A DNA stretch of 64,000 bases from Psychrobacillus sp042885655. Lineage in GTDB: Bacteria > Bacillota > Bacilli > Bacillales_A > Planococcaceae. Shown here in pieces: positions 51,235-60,464 of the stretch (positions are counted from its first letter, which is position 1; the number at the start of each line of letters is the position of its first letter). The notes beneath the pieces are model-generated. The model searched no databases and was not told the origin of the DNA. It was given only the letters and a program-made list of their open reading frames with translations. Position numbers and translations under genes: made by a program. The stretch covers positions 248,001-312,000 of the forward strand of contig NZ_JBHVRO010000002.1 of assembly GCF_042885655.1 (NCBI RefSeq), written 5' to 3'.

Positions 51235-52419
51235 ATGGTACAAGCAAAAGCAGGGAGATATGGTCGTTTTGGTGGGCAGTATGTTCCAGAAACATTGATG
51301 ACTGCATTAATTGAATTAGAGCAAGCTTATGAAGAAGCGATAACGGATCCTTCTTTTGTTAAAGAAGTGGATTATTATTTAAAAGACTATGTAGGTCGAG
51401 AAACACCTCTATACTATGCGGAACGCCTTACAAAAACACTTGGAGGAGGAAAAGTATACTTAAAAAGAGAAGATTTAAATCATACAGGAGCGCATAAGAT
51501 CAATAATACGATTGGTCAGGCACTTCTTGCAAAACGAATGGGAAAAAAGAAAATTGTTGCAGAAACAGGAGCAGGACAGCACGGGGTCGCAACAGCAACG
51601 GTTTGTGCGTTATTCGATTTAGAATGTGTAGTTTTCATGGGTAGAGAAGATGTACGCAGACAGGAACTAAATGTTTTCCGTATGGAATTGCTAGGTGCAA
51701 AAGTCGTGTCGGTTGAACAAGGATCGGGTACTCTAAAAGACGCGGTGAACGAAGCGCTTCGTTACTGGGTGTCCAATGTTGAGGATACTCATTATATTTT
51801 AGGCTCGGCACTTGGACCTCATCCATTTCCTAGAATTGTCCGGGATTTTCAACGCGTGATTGGAGTGGAAACACGTAAGCAAATTCTTGATATTGAAGGA
51901 AGATTACCGGATGCTGTCGTTGCATGTGTAGGAGGAGGTAGTAATGCCATCGGAATGTTCCACCCTTTTGTTGAGGATGAAGAAGTAGCGCTTTACGGCA
52001 TAGAAGCAGGTGGGAGAGGTATTTCTACTGGGAAACATGCCTCTGCTGTAGCGGAAGCAAAAGAAGGCGTTTTACACGGAGCATATATGTATATTTTGCA
52101 GGATGAAAACGGGTTTATCCAAGAAGCACATTCCATTTCTGCAGGACTTGATTATCCTGCTGTTGGTCCAGAACATAGTTATTTACATGATATCGGTCGC
52201 GTTAAATATACCTCTGTTACAGATTCAGAAGCACTGGAAGGATTAAAGCTACTCTCGAAAAAAGAAGGGATCATTCCTGCATTGGAAAGTGCACATGCCA
52301 TTCATTTTGCAGCAGGATTAGCAAAAGAAATGAATCCAGAACAGATTTTAGTTATATGTCTTTCAGGTCGGGGCGATAAAGACGTTCAGACAGTAAGAGA
52401 TGTGCTGGGAGGGAAATGA
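51235..52419 (+). CDS. trpB: tryptophan synthase beta chain
   Basis: Condenses indole with serine using PLP. The 394-residue protein has the PLP lysine in HTGAHKINN near residue 86, GAGQHGVATAT, and the PLP phosphate loop CVGGGSNAIGMF. RFGGQYVPETLM at the N-terminus is the family signature. AGAGGAGAG overlaps the trpF stop. Length and motifs are those of TrpB1, the partner of TrpA. Confidence 0.97.
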   Translation: MVQAKAGRYGRFGGQYVPETLMTALIELEQAYEEAITDPSFVKEVDYYLKDYVGRETPLYYAERLTKTLGGGKVYLKREDLNHTGAHKINNTIGQALLAKRMGKKKIVAETGAGQHGVATATVCALFDLECVVFMGREDVRRQELNVFRMELLGAKVVSVEQGSGTLKDAVNEALRYWVSNVEDTHYILGSALGPHPFPRIVRDFQRVIGVETRKQILDIEGRLPDAVVACVGGGSNAIGMFHPFVEDEEVALYGIEAGGRGISTGKHASAVAEAKEGVLHGAYMYILQDENGFIQEAHSISAGLDYPAVGPEHSYLHDIGRVKYTSVTDSEALEGLKLLSKKEGIIPALESAHAIHFAAGLAKEMNPEQILVICLSGRGDKDVQTVRDVLGGK

Positions 52420-52420
52420 A

Positions 52421-53203
52421 ATGCGGAAGAAGCGATTAACAGAAGCAATTGTAGCATGCAATAATCATGGAGAAAAAGCGTTTATACCATATCTAATGGC
52501 AGGTGACGGTGGACTCGAAACATTGAAACCAAAACTACTATTTCTACAAGGAGCAGGTGCCACCGCTATTGAGTTAGGTATCCCTTTTTCAGATCCAGTA
52601 GCAGATGGAACAACGATTCAACTAGCAGGAGAACGAGCACTTGCAAAGGGAACTACACTTCGTTTAATAATAAAAGAAATTGAAACGTTCTATCAAGAAA
52701 TAAAAGTACCTCTTGTGCTAATGACTTATTTTAATCCTATACTAAGTTACGGAATAGATCAGTTTGCAGTAGATTGTGAGCGTATTGGAATTGGCGGAGT
52801 GATCGTACCTGATTTGCCTTTAGAGGAAAGTGATATTCTTCGAAAAGCGCTTGTCGGTACAGATGTTGCACTAGTTCCACTAGTTTCGTTAACAAGTCAA
52901 CCAAAGCGAATTGCTAAAATTGCAGCAGTTGCTGAAGGTTTTATTTACGCAGTAACTGTGAATGGTATAACGGGTAGAAGCGATGGTTTTGGTGAACAGC
53001 TAGAGGAGCATTTAGCAGAAATAAGAGAACAAAGTAGTATACCAGTACTTGCTGGTTTCGGTATTTCTACGGCGGAACAAGTAGAAAGTGTTGCTGCATT
53101 AGCAAACGGGGTTATCGTAGGGAGTGCAATAGTAGAAGCATTTTGTCATCATGATTTAGATAAAATTCAAAAGCTAATTCAAGCGTCTAAAAGAAAATTA
53201 TAA
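52421..53203 (+). CDS. trpA: tryptophan synthase alpha chain
   Basis: Cleaves indole-3-glycerol phosphate to indole, which tunnels to TrpB. The 260-residue TIM barrel has the catalytic Glu and Asp in IELGIPFSDPVADG, with FIYAVTVNGITGRS and AGFGISTAEQV as phosphate and flexible loops. The start ATG lies 2 nt after the trpB stop; GGAGGG is inside the end of trpB. It is the last gene of the operon. Confidence 0.96.
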   Translation: MRKKRLTEAIVACNNHGEKAFIPYLMAGDGGLETLKPKLLFLQGAGATAIELGIPFSDPVADGTTIQLAGERALAKGTTLRLIIKEIETFYQEIKVPLVLMTYFNPILSYGIDQFAVDCERIGIGGVIVPDLPLEESDILRKALVGTDVALVPLVSLTSQPKRIAKIAAVAEGFIYAVTVNGITGRSDGFGEQLEEHLAEIREQSSIPVLAGFGISTAEQVESVAALANGVIVGSAIVEAFCHHDLDKIQKLIQASKRKL

Positions 53204-53212
53204 CCTAGATAA

Positions 53213-53244
53213 GAGTAGCTATTTCTTCTGGGGGATAGCTACTC
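53213..53244. terminator. hairpin after the trp operon
   Basis: GAGTAGCTAT / ATAGCTACTC 10-bp perfect stem between trpA and the convergent MFS gene. No T-run follows immediately; T-rich sequence lies about 15 nt later. Confidence 0.5.
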
Positions 53245-53265
53245 CACTATTACTCGTACTTTTTT

Positions 53266-54504
53266 TCATATAGTACTCTTCTCTTCAATTTCATCTACCT
53301 TAACAAATTTAAATACAAGGAATAAAAGGATAAGTCCTAGGATACCTACTGTAATATAGCTAACATTGAGATAATTCTTCAAGACAAGTGACATAATAGG
53401 TGGTCCAGCGGCAACACCGATAAATCTTGCAGAACTATAGAAAGATGTGACTGTTCCCCGTTCCTCTTTTACTATGTTCCCTGTTATTATTGCGTCAAGG
53501 ACCGGAAGTAATGCACCAATTGCTATACCCACAATACTAGTGACAATTAATAGAAGTATTAATTTTTCTTTTGTATATCCTACAAAAACAACGCTAACCG
53601 AGGTTGCGATTAAACAAATTATCATCATTCTTTTAATTATTGTTAAATTTCCTTTAATTTTTCGTCCCGTTATAAAGGAAGCTATACAAAGCAACAACAG
53701 AGGAATAGCCAGTACAAATCCTTTCTTGATTCCTTTAATATGATGGGCTTTTTCAAGGTTTTCTGATAAAAAAAATAACATGCCAAATAAAACAAGCATG
53801 ACAAATATTCCGTTTAGAAACACTGTAAATAACCACTTACCTTCTTCTTTGAATGTTTTCTTGATATTAGATAAAAATACCTTTAACTTAACGGGTTCAT
53901 CTTTTTCTTTTGGAACCTTAACAAAGAAAAAAATGAGTAGAATCGAAATTAGACTGAAGATAGAAATAGAGAAAAAAGGTAAAAACCACAGTAGAGCTGC
54001 AATTAATGATCCAAGTATTGGACTTAACACTTTACCAAATGTATTTGAAGTTTCGATGATACCTAAACATGAACTCGTTTTTTCATCGTCATTCTTATAT
54101 AAATCACCTACAAGAGGCAAAACAATGGGCATAGCACCCGATGCTCCTACACCTTGTAGAACCCTACCGATAATTATCCATGTATACGGGTTGTCCATTT
54201 TCCAAGAAGCAAAACCAGCAATCAATCCTCCGATAAGTGCAAAAATTAAGCTAGGTAATATTATCTTTTTTCTTCCAAAGCGGTCAGATAAATAGCCAGC
54301 AACTGGAATGAGGAAAATAGCCGCAACTGAATAACTAGTTATTATCATACTGGACTGAAAAGATGAAATTCCAACCTTTTTCTCTAGTATAGGAAGCACT
54401 GGAATAAGCATGGAGTTTCCAAGTGTCATGACAAGTGGAATTGAGGCAAGACTTATGATGCACCAGATACTAACTTTGTCTTCAATTTTGTTCTTATTAT
54501 CCAT
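53266..54504 (-). CDS. MFS multidrug-type exporter
   Basis: The 412-residue protein has 12 predicted transmembrane helices. GYLSDRFGRKKIILP (motif A, after helix 2) and RVLQGVGASGAMPIVLPLVGD (motif C region) belong to the DHA1-type drug:H+ antiporters. It resembles tetracycline/norfloxacin exporters of Bacilli; the substrate cannot be predicted. It starts just before a GTCC-rich spacer and converges on the trp operon. Confidence 0.88.
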   Translation of the reverse strand: MDNKNKIEDKVSIWCIISLASIPLVMTLGNSMLIPVLPILEKKVGISSFQSSMIITSYSVAAIFLIPVAGYLSDRFGRKKIILPSLIFALIGGLIAGFASWKMDNPYTWIIIGRVLQGVGASGAMPIVLPLVGDLYKNDDEKTSSCLGIIETSNTFGKVLSPILGSLIAALLWFLPFFSISIFSLISILLIFFFVKVPKEKDEPVKLKVFLSNIKKTFKEEGKWLFTVFLNGIFVMLVLFGMLFFLSENLEKAHHIKGIKKGFVLAIPLLLLCIASFITGRKIKGNLTIIKRMMIICLIATSVSVVFVGYTKEKLILLLIVTSIVGIAIGALLPVLDAIITGNIVKEERGTVTSFYSSARFIGVAAGPPIMSLVLKNYLNVSYITVGILGLILLFLVFKFVKVDEIEEKSTI

Positions 54505-54574
54505 TTGGACACCTCATATATCTTATGTTTAAGATGTATGATTCCCTTGCTTTGCTTTATTATGCTTTTCCCTT

Positions 54575-55201
54575 TTAAAAGAGAGAATGATATGCTTGGA
54601 TACCAAAATAGATTCCAAAACCAATCATAGATAGTGAAGAAACCAATGAGATTATTTTTAAAAGTGGACCTGACAATAGCTTTCTGGATGTACTTGAAAT
54701 GATGGACATAAAAAGATCAACCAATGCTATTCCGAGTAAAATCGTTATACTAAATAATATTATTTCTATGCCAGATGTACTTCTAGATCCTCCAACGACA
54801 ATTGAACCATATATACCTAACCAAAATAGAATGGTCAAAGGATTTAAAAATGCCATTAAGAGTCCTGCTAACATAGAATGTCGCAAACGGACAACTTTTT
54901 TATGTTTTGCATTGGTGGAAATAGTATGTATTGTTAATATATTTTCAATTCCTGTATACATAAGGACAAAAAAACCGAAAGACCATAGAAATGTTTTCAT
55001 AAATGGAGAATCGATAAACTGAGCGACGCCAAAGTAAACCATAAGCATATATATTATGTCGGTTACGATAGCACCCATTCCAAAAAACCATGCATGATAA
55101 AAACCATTTTTTATACCTGTATTTAATAGTGTTGCTTTAACCGGCCCGATTGGTGCTGCTAAGGAAACACCAAGAAGGAAATAGGTTGCTAATGAATTCA
55201 T
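54575..55201 (-). CDS. LysE family amino-acid exporter
   Basis: The 208-residue membrane protein has six predicted helices. The N-terminal LGVSLAAPIGPVKATLLNTG motif is that of the LysE/RhtB exporters, and FLNPLTILFWLGIYG is the second family motif. Such proteins export basic or neutral amino acids or related amines. It lies 70 nt upstream of nothing but the MFS gene on the same strand; the two may be one transcription unit of exporters. Confidence 0.9.
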   Translation of the reverse strand: MNSLATYFLLGVSLAAPIGPVKATLLNTGIKNGFYHAWFFGMGAIVTDIIYMLMVYFGVAQFIDSPFMKTFLWSFGFFVLMYTGIENILTIHTISTNAKHKKVVRLRHSMLAGLLMAFLNPLTILFWLGIYGSIVVGGSRSTSGIEIILFSITILLGIALVDLFMSIISSTSRKLLSGPLLKIISLVSSLSMIGFGIYFGIQAYHSLF

Positions 55202-55393
55202 ACAATCGAACCCTCCGTAAAAATTGATTTCTTAGAATCATATTCGGATGGGACGGGATGTACGACTCAACAAAGGAATTTTTATTTTTTGGAAGAAATT
55301 GAGAGTGGTAGATAGCAAAACCTAATAAATATAGGTATACTGATTAAGTGACTGATAATTCTAATCATTATTGAAAATGAAGGTGATAATAAA

Positions 55394-56260
55394 ATGACTA
55401 ATGCAATAGATACTCAGAAATTAGCACACTTTTTAGCAGAAATGAATGTTGAGCCTAATCAACATATTGGATATTGTGGCTCTGAGAAAAAAGAAATATT
55501 ACATACACTTCTTCATGAGTTTTCAGATTTGGATTTATCTGAGTCATTTGCAGTAGCATACGCCAATGATGAAATAGTAGGGGCATTAGGTTTTGATTTC
55601 GATAAGGAAAGTAAAAGTGCAGAAGTGTGGGGACCGTTCATAAGGGATTGTCAGAATTTTAGTGTGCTTGCAAACGATTTGTGGGAAAAGATACATGAAC
55701 TTGTCCCTGTAGAAATAAATACCTATCGTTTTTTTGTAAATAAACAAAATTCGAATGTGAGAAACTTTGCAGTAGAAAAGAATGCGCTAGAAAAAGGGAG
55801 TCACCTAATATTGGAAGCTATACGACAGAGCTTTCAGAACCCAAAACATAATGAAATCGTAAAATATAAGCATTCTTTTAAAAACAACTTTATTGAGCTT
55901 CATAAACTTGCTTTTCCAAATACATATTATAGTGCTGAAGAAATATTAAATCGTATAGATGAGGACAATTTATTACTAATCATGCAAGATTCAATAGAAA
56001 AGATAAAAGGGTATGTGTATGTAGAAGCGAATCCGGTTCATAGGGAAGGAACGATTGAGTATATTGCCGTTTCTCCATCCTATCGTAAACAAGGGATTGG
56101 AAAGACACTAATAAGAGCAGCATTAGGCCATCTTTTTTCTTATGAAGAGATACAAGAGGTTTCTTTATGTGTTGGATCACAAAATGAAAAAGCTATTCAC
56201 TTATATCAAGCTGCTGGATTTCAAACGAAACATGAACTGATTTCTTTTGTAATGGAATAA
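55394..56260 (+). CDS. GNAT acetyltransferase with two GNAT-like halves
   Basis: The 288-residue protein has a degenerate N-terminal GNAT half (about 1-135) and an active-looking C-terminal half with IEYIAVSPSYRKQGIGKTL (acetyl-CoA loop) and CVGSQNEKAIHLYQAAGF. The arrangement is like other tandem GNAT proteins of Bacilli, in which only one half binds acetyl-CoA. Substrate unknown. AGGTGAT precedes the ATG. It converges with the small membrane-protein gene. Confidence 0.87.
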   Translation: MTNAIDTQKLAHFLAEMNVEPNQHIGYCGSEKKEILHTLLHEFSDLDLSESFAVAYANDEIVGALGFDFDKESKSAEVWGPFIRDCQNFSVLANDLWEKIHELVPVEINTYRFFVNKQNSNVRNFAVEKNALEKGSHLILEAIRQSFQNPKHNEIVKYKHSFKNNFIELHKLAFPNTYYSAEEILNRIDEDNLLLIMQDSIEKIKGYVYVEANPVHREGTIEYIAVSPSYRKQGIGKTLIRAALGHLFSYEEIQEVSLCVGSQNEKAIHLYQAAGFQTKHELISFVME

Positions 56261-56269
56261 AAATGAAAA

Positions 56270-56497
56270 CTACCCTTTTCGAGTAGTTCTCTCTTCATAA
56301 TTTGTTTCATGTTTCGTATCGGCAAGAATTTTATTATTATCTTTTAAGTCTGGATCTATTCCCATCATCATATCATCGAATGGCGTATAGTTGTTGTGAG
56401 GTAACCGTTTCTTTTTTAATATCTGATAAACGATACGACCGATAAGTAATATGGAAAGAACCAAGTAAATAATGCTCATTACATTCAAAATTTTCAC
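56270..56497 (-). CDS. small membrane protein (DUF3951-like)
   Basis: The 75-residue protein has one N-terminal transmembrane helix (about 6-26, SIIYLVLSILLIGRIVYQIL), a basic turn (KKKR) and a polar cytoplasmic tail with YTPFDDMMMG, a motif I associate with the DUF3951 family. Function unknown. AAAGGAG precedes the ATG. It is divergent from the TPR gene. Confidence 0.72.
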   Translation of the reverse strand: MKILNVMSIIYLVLSILLIGRIVYQILKKKRLPHNNYTPFDDMMMGIDPDLKDNNKILADTKHETNYEERTTRKG

Positions 56498-56567
56498 TCC
56501 TTTTTTATATTATTCTATTCAGAGAGGCTATAAACCTTTTAACTTTTATTTAGGAGGAATATTTTTC

Positions 56568-57053
56568 ATGCAAAAAGAACTGGAACAAGCCATAAATTTG
56601 CGAAACAACGGTAAGAAAGAGGAATCAAATAAATTATTACTAAAATTAGTAAAAGATTCTCCTTTTGATGCAACCATCCATTATCAATGTGCATGGAGTT
56701 ACGATGTATTAGGAGAGGAGTTAAAGGCAGTACCTTATTATGAAAAAGCAATTGAGTTAGGGCTCTCACAGGTAGAATTAGAAGGAGCATTATTAGGTTT
56801 AGGGAGTACGTATAGAACACTTGGCGAATATGAAAAGTCAAAACAAGTATTTTTAAAAGGAATCGAACTATTTCCAAGCAATAAAGCAATTCAAGTTTTC
56901 TATTCTATGACACTATATAACTTAAATGAGCATCAGAGTGCTATGGAGTTATTATTAAAATGCTTGGTAGATACAACTAAAGATGATGAAGTATTGAATT
57001 ACCAAAGAGCAATTCTTTTTTATGCTGATAAGCTTAACGACGTTTGGAAATAA
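56568..57053 (+). CDS. tetratricopeptide-repeat protein
   Basis: The 161-residue, soluble, all-helical protein has about four TPR units: IHYQCAWSYDVLGEELKAVP, LLGLGSTYRTLGEYEKSKQV and VFYSMTLYNLNEHQSAMELL. It probably mediates protein-protein contacts; no enzymatic domain is fused. The start is ATG 56568 behind AGGAGGAAT, not the longer upstream frame. Confidence 0.88.
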   Translation: MQKELEQAINLRNNGKKEESNKLLLKLVKDSPFDATIHYQCAWSYDVLGEELKAVPYYEKAIELGLSQVELEGALLGLGSTYRTLGEYEKSKQVFLKGIELFPSNKAIQVFYSMTLYNLNEHQSAMELLLKCLVDTTKDDEVLNYQRAILFYADKLNDVWK

Positions 57054-57155
57054 GGGACATTTTTATTCTATATTTGTTGAAAGAATACTCTTCCTCATTT
57101 TGAAATAGAATATATAAGCACTATTATTCTATTATTCGAAAGGGGAAACGAAAGA

Positions 57156-57530
57156 ATGGGTGTCCGATTTCTTCAAATTGCGGTAGTCTATTTTGCTATT
57201 GGTGTTATTTTAGGACTCTATATGTCTATGGCACATGATTACGAATTAAAGGGAGTACATGTACACATCAATCTTTTAGGATGGGCTTCGTTTGCTTTAG
57301 CTGGAATTGTGTATCATTTATTTCCAAGCACTAGTAAAAATCTCTATGCAAAACTCCATTTTTGGAGTGCAAATATCGGAGTTCCAGTAATGATGATTGC
57401 TCTTTCAGTACTTATTTTAAACGGGGCTGAAGTTGCAACGGTTTTTACTGCGATCGGTGGAGTGCTAGTAGTATTTAGTGTGATCATGTTTGCTATTAAT
57501 GTACTCACGAACGTCCGGTCTGCAAATTAG
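57156..57530 (+). CDS. four-helix membrane protein related to haem-copper oxidase subunit I
   Basis: The 124-residue protein has four transmembrane helices. A GVHVHINLLGWASFALAG segment (about 33-50) resembles the haem-ligand helices of cbb3-type oxidase or NorB subunit I, and a later His lies in AKLHFW. It is far shorter than an oxidase (about 450 residues) and has no partner genes, so it is a stand-alone haem-binding-like protein with unknown function. GAAAGGGGAAACG precedes the ATG. Confidence 0.75.
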   Translation: MGVRFLQIAVVYFAIGVILGLYMSMAHDYELKGVHVHINLLGWASFALAGIVYHLFPSTSKNLYAKLHFWSANIGVPVMMIALSVLILNGAEVATVFTAIGGVLVVFSVIMFAINVLTNVRSAN

Positions 57531-58002
57531 TAAGGAGAATAAAAAGCTGATCTGTTGTTTTATTTCCTCAATTTTCGCACCTGAATAAAGCACTTTAATC
57601 CAAGTGTTTCTAAGGTGCTCTTGACGTTCTTTATCAACCTACCCGATGCGTTGGATAACGAAGTGTTCTTAAAGGAGTTCCAAGTGCTCCTACGATCTTT
57701 TTATTAGTCAAAAAACAATCGACTTCGCTCGCTATATAGTCTTATCTTGGCATAATCGATGCAATACGGATGACCGCACAAAAGGTGGGCTTTTCTAATA
57801 GTTATGCGATGAAGTGAATGAACTTGATTTGCTGTTGCTTTGCAGCAATTGATTGAGTTTATTCAAAATGTCATAAAAAAGGAAAGCCGAGTATTTACAA
57901 GATTAATACAAATTCAACTGTAGCAATGGATGATTGGTTTACCCAGTTATATCATTTACAGATTTCTCTCTGCGAAGGTTGAGTTAATGATAAATAAAAT
58001 GT
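57531..58002. other. intergenic spacer with weak repeats, no gene seen
   Basis: Imperfect copies of an AAGTGTTyTAAGG...GTGCTCyTACGwyCTTT-like unit appear at about 57600-57640 and 57660-57705. A start-less frame (about 57835-57920) reads QLIEFIQNVIKKESRVF and is not identified. Otherwise I see nothing; the region looks like decayed DNA. Confidence 0.4.
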
Positions 58003-58003
58003 G

Positions 58004-58038
58004 AGCTCTCATTGTATTTAATGCAAGAGAGCTTTTTT
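58004..58038 (+). terminator. rho-independent terminator
   Basis: AGCTCTC / GAGAGCT stem, extended by TTG/CAA past a bulged A, with a six-T run, about 85 nt before the AraC gene. Confidence 0.7.
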
Positions 58039-58122
58039 AATATTAATATTAAATTCTATATATATCGTTGTTGTGGAAACTTGTGAATTTAGTATAAAAT
58101 AAATTAGCAAAGGGGGAGTTAG

Positions 58123-58911
58123 GTGCTCTATATAAATCCAGATCAATTTATTTTGAAACCAGCATTTGCGACTATCCATTGTGAAACAAACTGGAAATGG
58201 AGAAAGCGTGATAAACCGATGCCGAATTATGATTTATTCTACGTATGGAGCGGTGAAGGAACAGTAGTATTAAATGGAAAGCCATATAATGTGGAAAAAG
58301 GACACTGTTTTCTGTTCAAACCTGGTGATTTTACATCTGCAACACATAATCCTCAAAACCCTCTTATCTTAACCTATATTCATTTTGATATAACTGAAAC
58401 ACCTCGACGGGTCCCACCAGCTCATCGGATTATAGAAAATACAATTATCTTCGAATCATTACTAACTCAATACGTTCGTTTGTTTTTAGTGAAAACATTT
58501 GGTGCGGAAATAGAGGCAAAGCTAATATTGAAGCAATTGATGATTCACTTATTAAGAGAAGAACTAGAAAAAGAAGAACAAATAAATGATATGAGTAATC
58601 GTTTATTAGAAACAATTCGAGAAATAGCCAATTTTATTCAGCAACATCCCGGAGAACCACATACAATTGAAAGCTTAGCAACACGTGCAAATTTATCCCA
58701 ACGATATTTCTCCGAGAAATTTAAGCAGATTATTGGGCAGACAGTTAAATCTTATATCTTACATACGAGGATAAAAAGAGCGGAGCATTTATTGCATTTT
58801 ACAGGTATGACAGTAACTGAGACCGCCTATGCACTTGGCTATAATGACCTTCACTTTTTTAGCAGACAATTTAAAAAATACACAGGGAAAAATCCATCAG
58901 AAGTTCGATAA
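58123..58911 (+). CDS. AraC family transcriptional regulator
   Basis: The 262-residue regulator has an N-terminal cupin-like sensor (about 10-110, YVWSGEGTVVLNG and GHCFLFKPGDF) and a C-terminal double HTH (about 162-262) with TIESLATRANLSQRYFSEKF and VTETAYALGYNDLHFFSRQF. It starts with GTG after AGGGGGAG. It is encoded just before the dapL-dapF-glnA-asnB set, in the same direction but separated by a strong terminator, so it may control that set. Confidence 0.92.
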   Translation: MLYINPDQFILKPAFATIHCETNWKWRKRDKPMPNYDLFYVWSGEGTVVLNGKPYNVEKGHCFLFKPGDFTSATHNPQNPLILTYIHFDITETPRRVPPAHRIIENTIIFESLLTQYVRLFLVKTFGAEIEAKLILKQLMIHLLREELEKEEQINDMSNRLLETIREIANFIQQHPGEPHTIESLATRANLSQRYFSEKFKQIIGQTVKSYILHTRIKRAEHLLHFTGMTVTETAYALGYNDLHFFSRQFKKYTGKNPSEVR

Positions 58912-58925
58912 TTAACATCACTATT

Positions 58926-58969
58926 AAAAGGAGTACTTAAAAAGCCGATCGCTTTTAAGTACTCCTTTT
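58926..58969. terminator. strong terminator after the AraC gene
   Basis: AAAAGGAGTACTTAAAA and its complement form a perfect 17-bp stem with a 10-nt loop. Confidence 0.88.
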
Positions 58970-59212
58970 AATTGTGAACGCCAGTATTCCCAAGATAACA
59001 GCAAGTAATCAAATTCAACGCCAAGTTTGCTAACGAATAGAAGCATTTAGATCATCTTTTTTTCAAACCTACATAAAAGTGCAAATGTTTATTTAATTGG
59101 TCTAAATAAATTTGATTTTCAGAATGTTAGTATAAAAAACAAGAATAAGAAGATATCGAGTTTGAATGAAAATTTTATATGTAAAAGGGCTTAATTTGTT
59201 GGAGGAATAGAG

Positions 59213-60451
59213 ATGGCAAATGATTATTTACAAAAGCTATTTGCAGATCGAATTGGTGGATCACAATTTGGCTTGAAAAAAGAAATCTACAAGTTTGAAA
59301 AAATAAAAAGGGCAAAAAGAAAAGCAATATTAGCAAATCCTACTATGCAATTGATTGATCTCGGTGTTGGGGAACCTGATTCAATGGCAGATCAATTGGT
59401 TGTAAAGAAGTTAGCGGACGAAGCTAGTAAAAGCGAAAATCGCTTTTATGCAGATAATGGAATAAGTGAATTTAAGATCGCTGCAGCAACATATATGAAA
59501 GAAGTATTTTCTATCGATGACCTTGATCCCGAAACAGAGATTAATCATGCAATTGGTTCTAAGTCTGCACTAGCAATGCTTCCGACCGCCTTTATAAACC
59601 CAGGTGATATTACGATTATGCCGACTCCAAACTATCCCATTTTAGGGACTCATACAAAATATTTAGGAGGAGAGGTTGTCTTTCTGCCACTACTTGCAGA
59701 AAATTCATTTCTACCAGAGCTAAATTCATTGAGTGAAAGTGTGTTAGAAAGAGCAAAATTACTTTACTTGAATTATCCAAATAATCCGACGGGAGCTGTA
59801 GCAAATCGCGAGTTTTTTGAAGAGGTCGTTCGATTTGCGAAGGAGAATGAATTAATAGTTATTCATGATGCTGCTTATGGTGCACTTGTTTTTGATCAAG
59901 AACGTCCCTTAAGTTTCTTATCTATTCCAGGTGCCAAAGATGTTGGGATCGAGCTACATTCTTTATCCAAATCCTTCAATATGACAGGTTGGCGAATTGG
60001 TTTTATAGCAGGTAATGCTAAGCTCGTTTCTGCTTTTGCAACTGTGAAGGATAACTATGACTCGGGTCAATTTGTTCCTATTCAAAAAGCAGCTGCACAT
60101 GCACTATTACATCCAGAACTGACGGAGCAGATAGCAGCAAAATATTCACGGCGTCACGATCTTCTCGGGGAAATATTACGTGATTGTGGATTTGAAGTAA
60201 AAAAACCAAAAGGATCCTTTTTCTTATATACGAAAATTCCTAGGTCAGTAGTAAATGGTCCAAGATTTCAGTCAGCAGAGGAATTTAGCCAGTATTTAAT
60301 TAAGAAACATTTAATCTCTACTGTTCCATGGGATGATGCCGGACCATATGTCCGCTTTTCAGTAACATTTCAAGCTGATGGTAACGAAGAGGAACAGCGA
60401 GTCTTAGAAGAAATTAAAGCAAGACTTTGCACTTTAAAATTCATTTTTTAA
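59213..60451 (+). CDS. dapL: LL-diaminopimelate aminotransferase (DapL-like)
   Basis: PLP aminotransferase of 412 residues, fold type I. YLNYPNNPTGAVA is the substrate/cofactor block and SLSKSFNMTGWRIGF holds the PLP lysine; NYDSGQFVPIQ and the N-terminal LGVGEPDSM fit the DapL family. DapL converts tetrahydrodipicolinate directly to LL-diaminopimelate, bypassing the acylated route normal in Bacillus. The next gene encodes the epimerase that acts on that product, which strongly supports this assignment. GGAGG precedes the ATG. Confidence 0.85.
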   Translation: MANDYLQKLFADRIGGSQFGLKKEIYKFEKIKRAKRKAILANPTMQLIDLGVGEPDSMADQLVVKKLADEASKSENRFYADNGISEFKIAAATYMKEVFSIDDLDPETEINHAIGSKSALAMLPTAFINPGDITIMPTPNYPILGTHTKYLGGEVVFLPLLAENSFLPELNSLSESVLERAKLLYLNYPNNPTGAVANREFFEEVVRFAKENELIVIHDAAYGALVFDQERPLSFLSIPGAKDVGIELHSLSKSFNMTGWRIGFIAGNAKLVSAFATVKDNYDSGQFVPIQKAAAHALLHPELTEQIAAKYSRRHDLLGEILRDCGFEVKKPKGSFFLYTKIPRSVVNGPRFQSAEEFSQYLIKKHLISTVPWDDAGPYVRFSVTFQADGNEEEQRVLEEIKARLCTLKFIF

Positions 60452-60464
60452 GGAGGGGAGAAAA

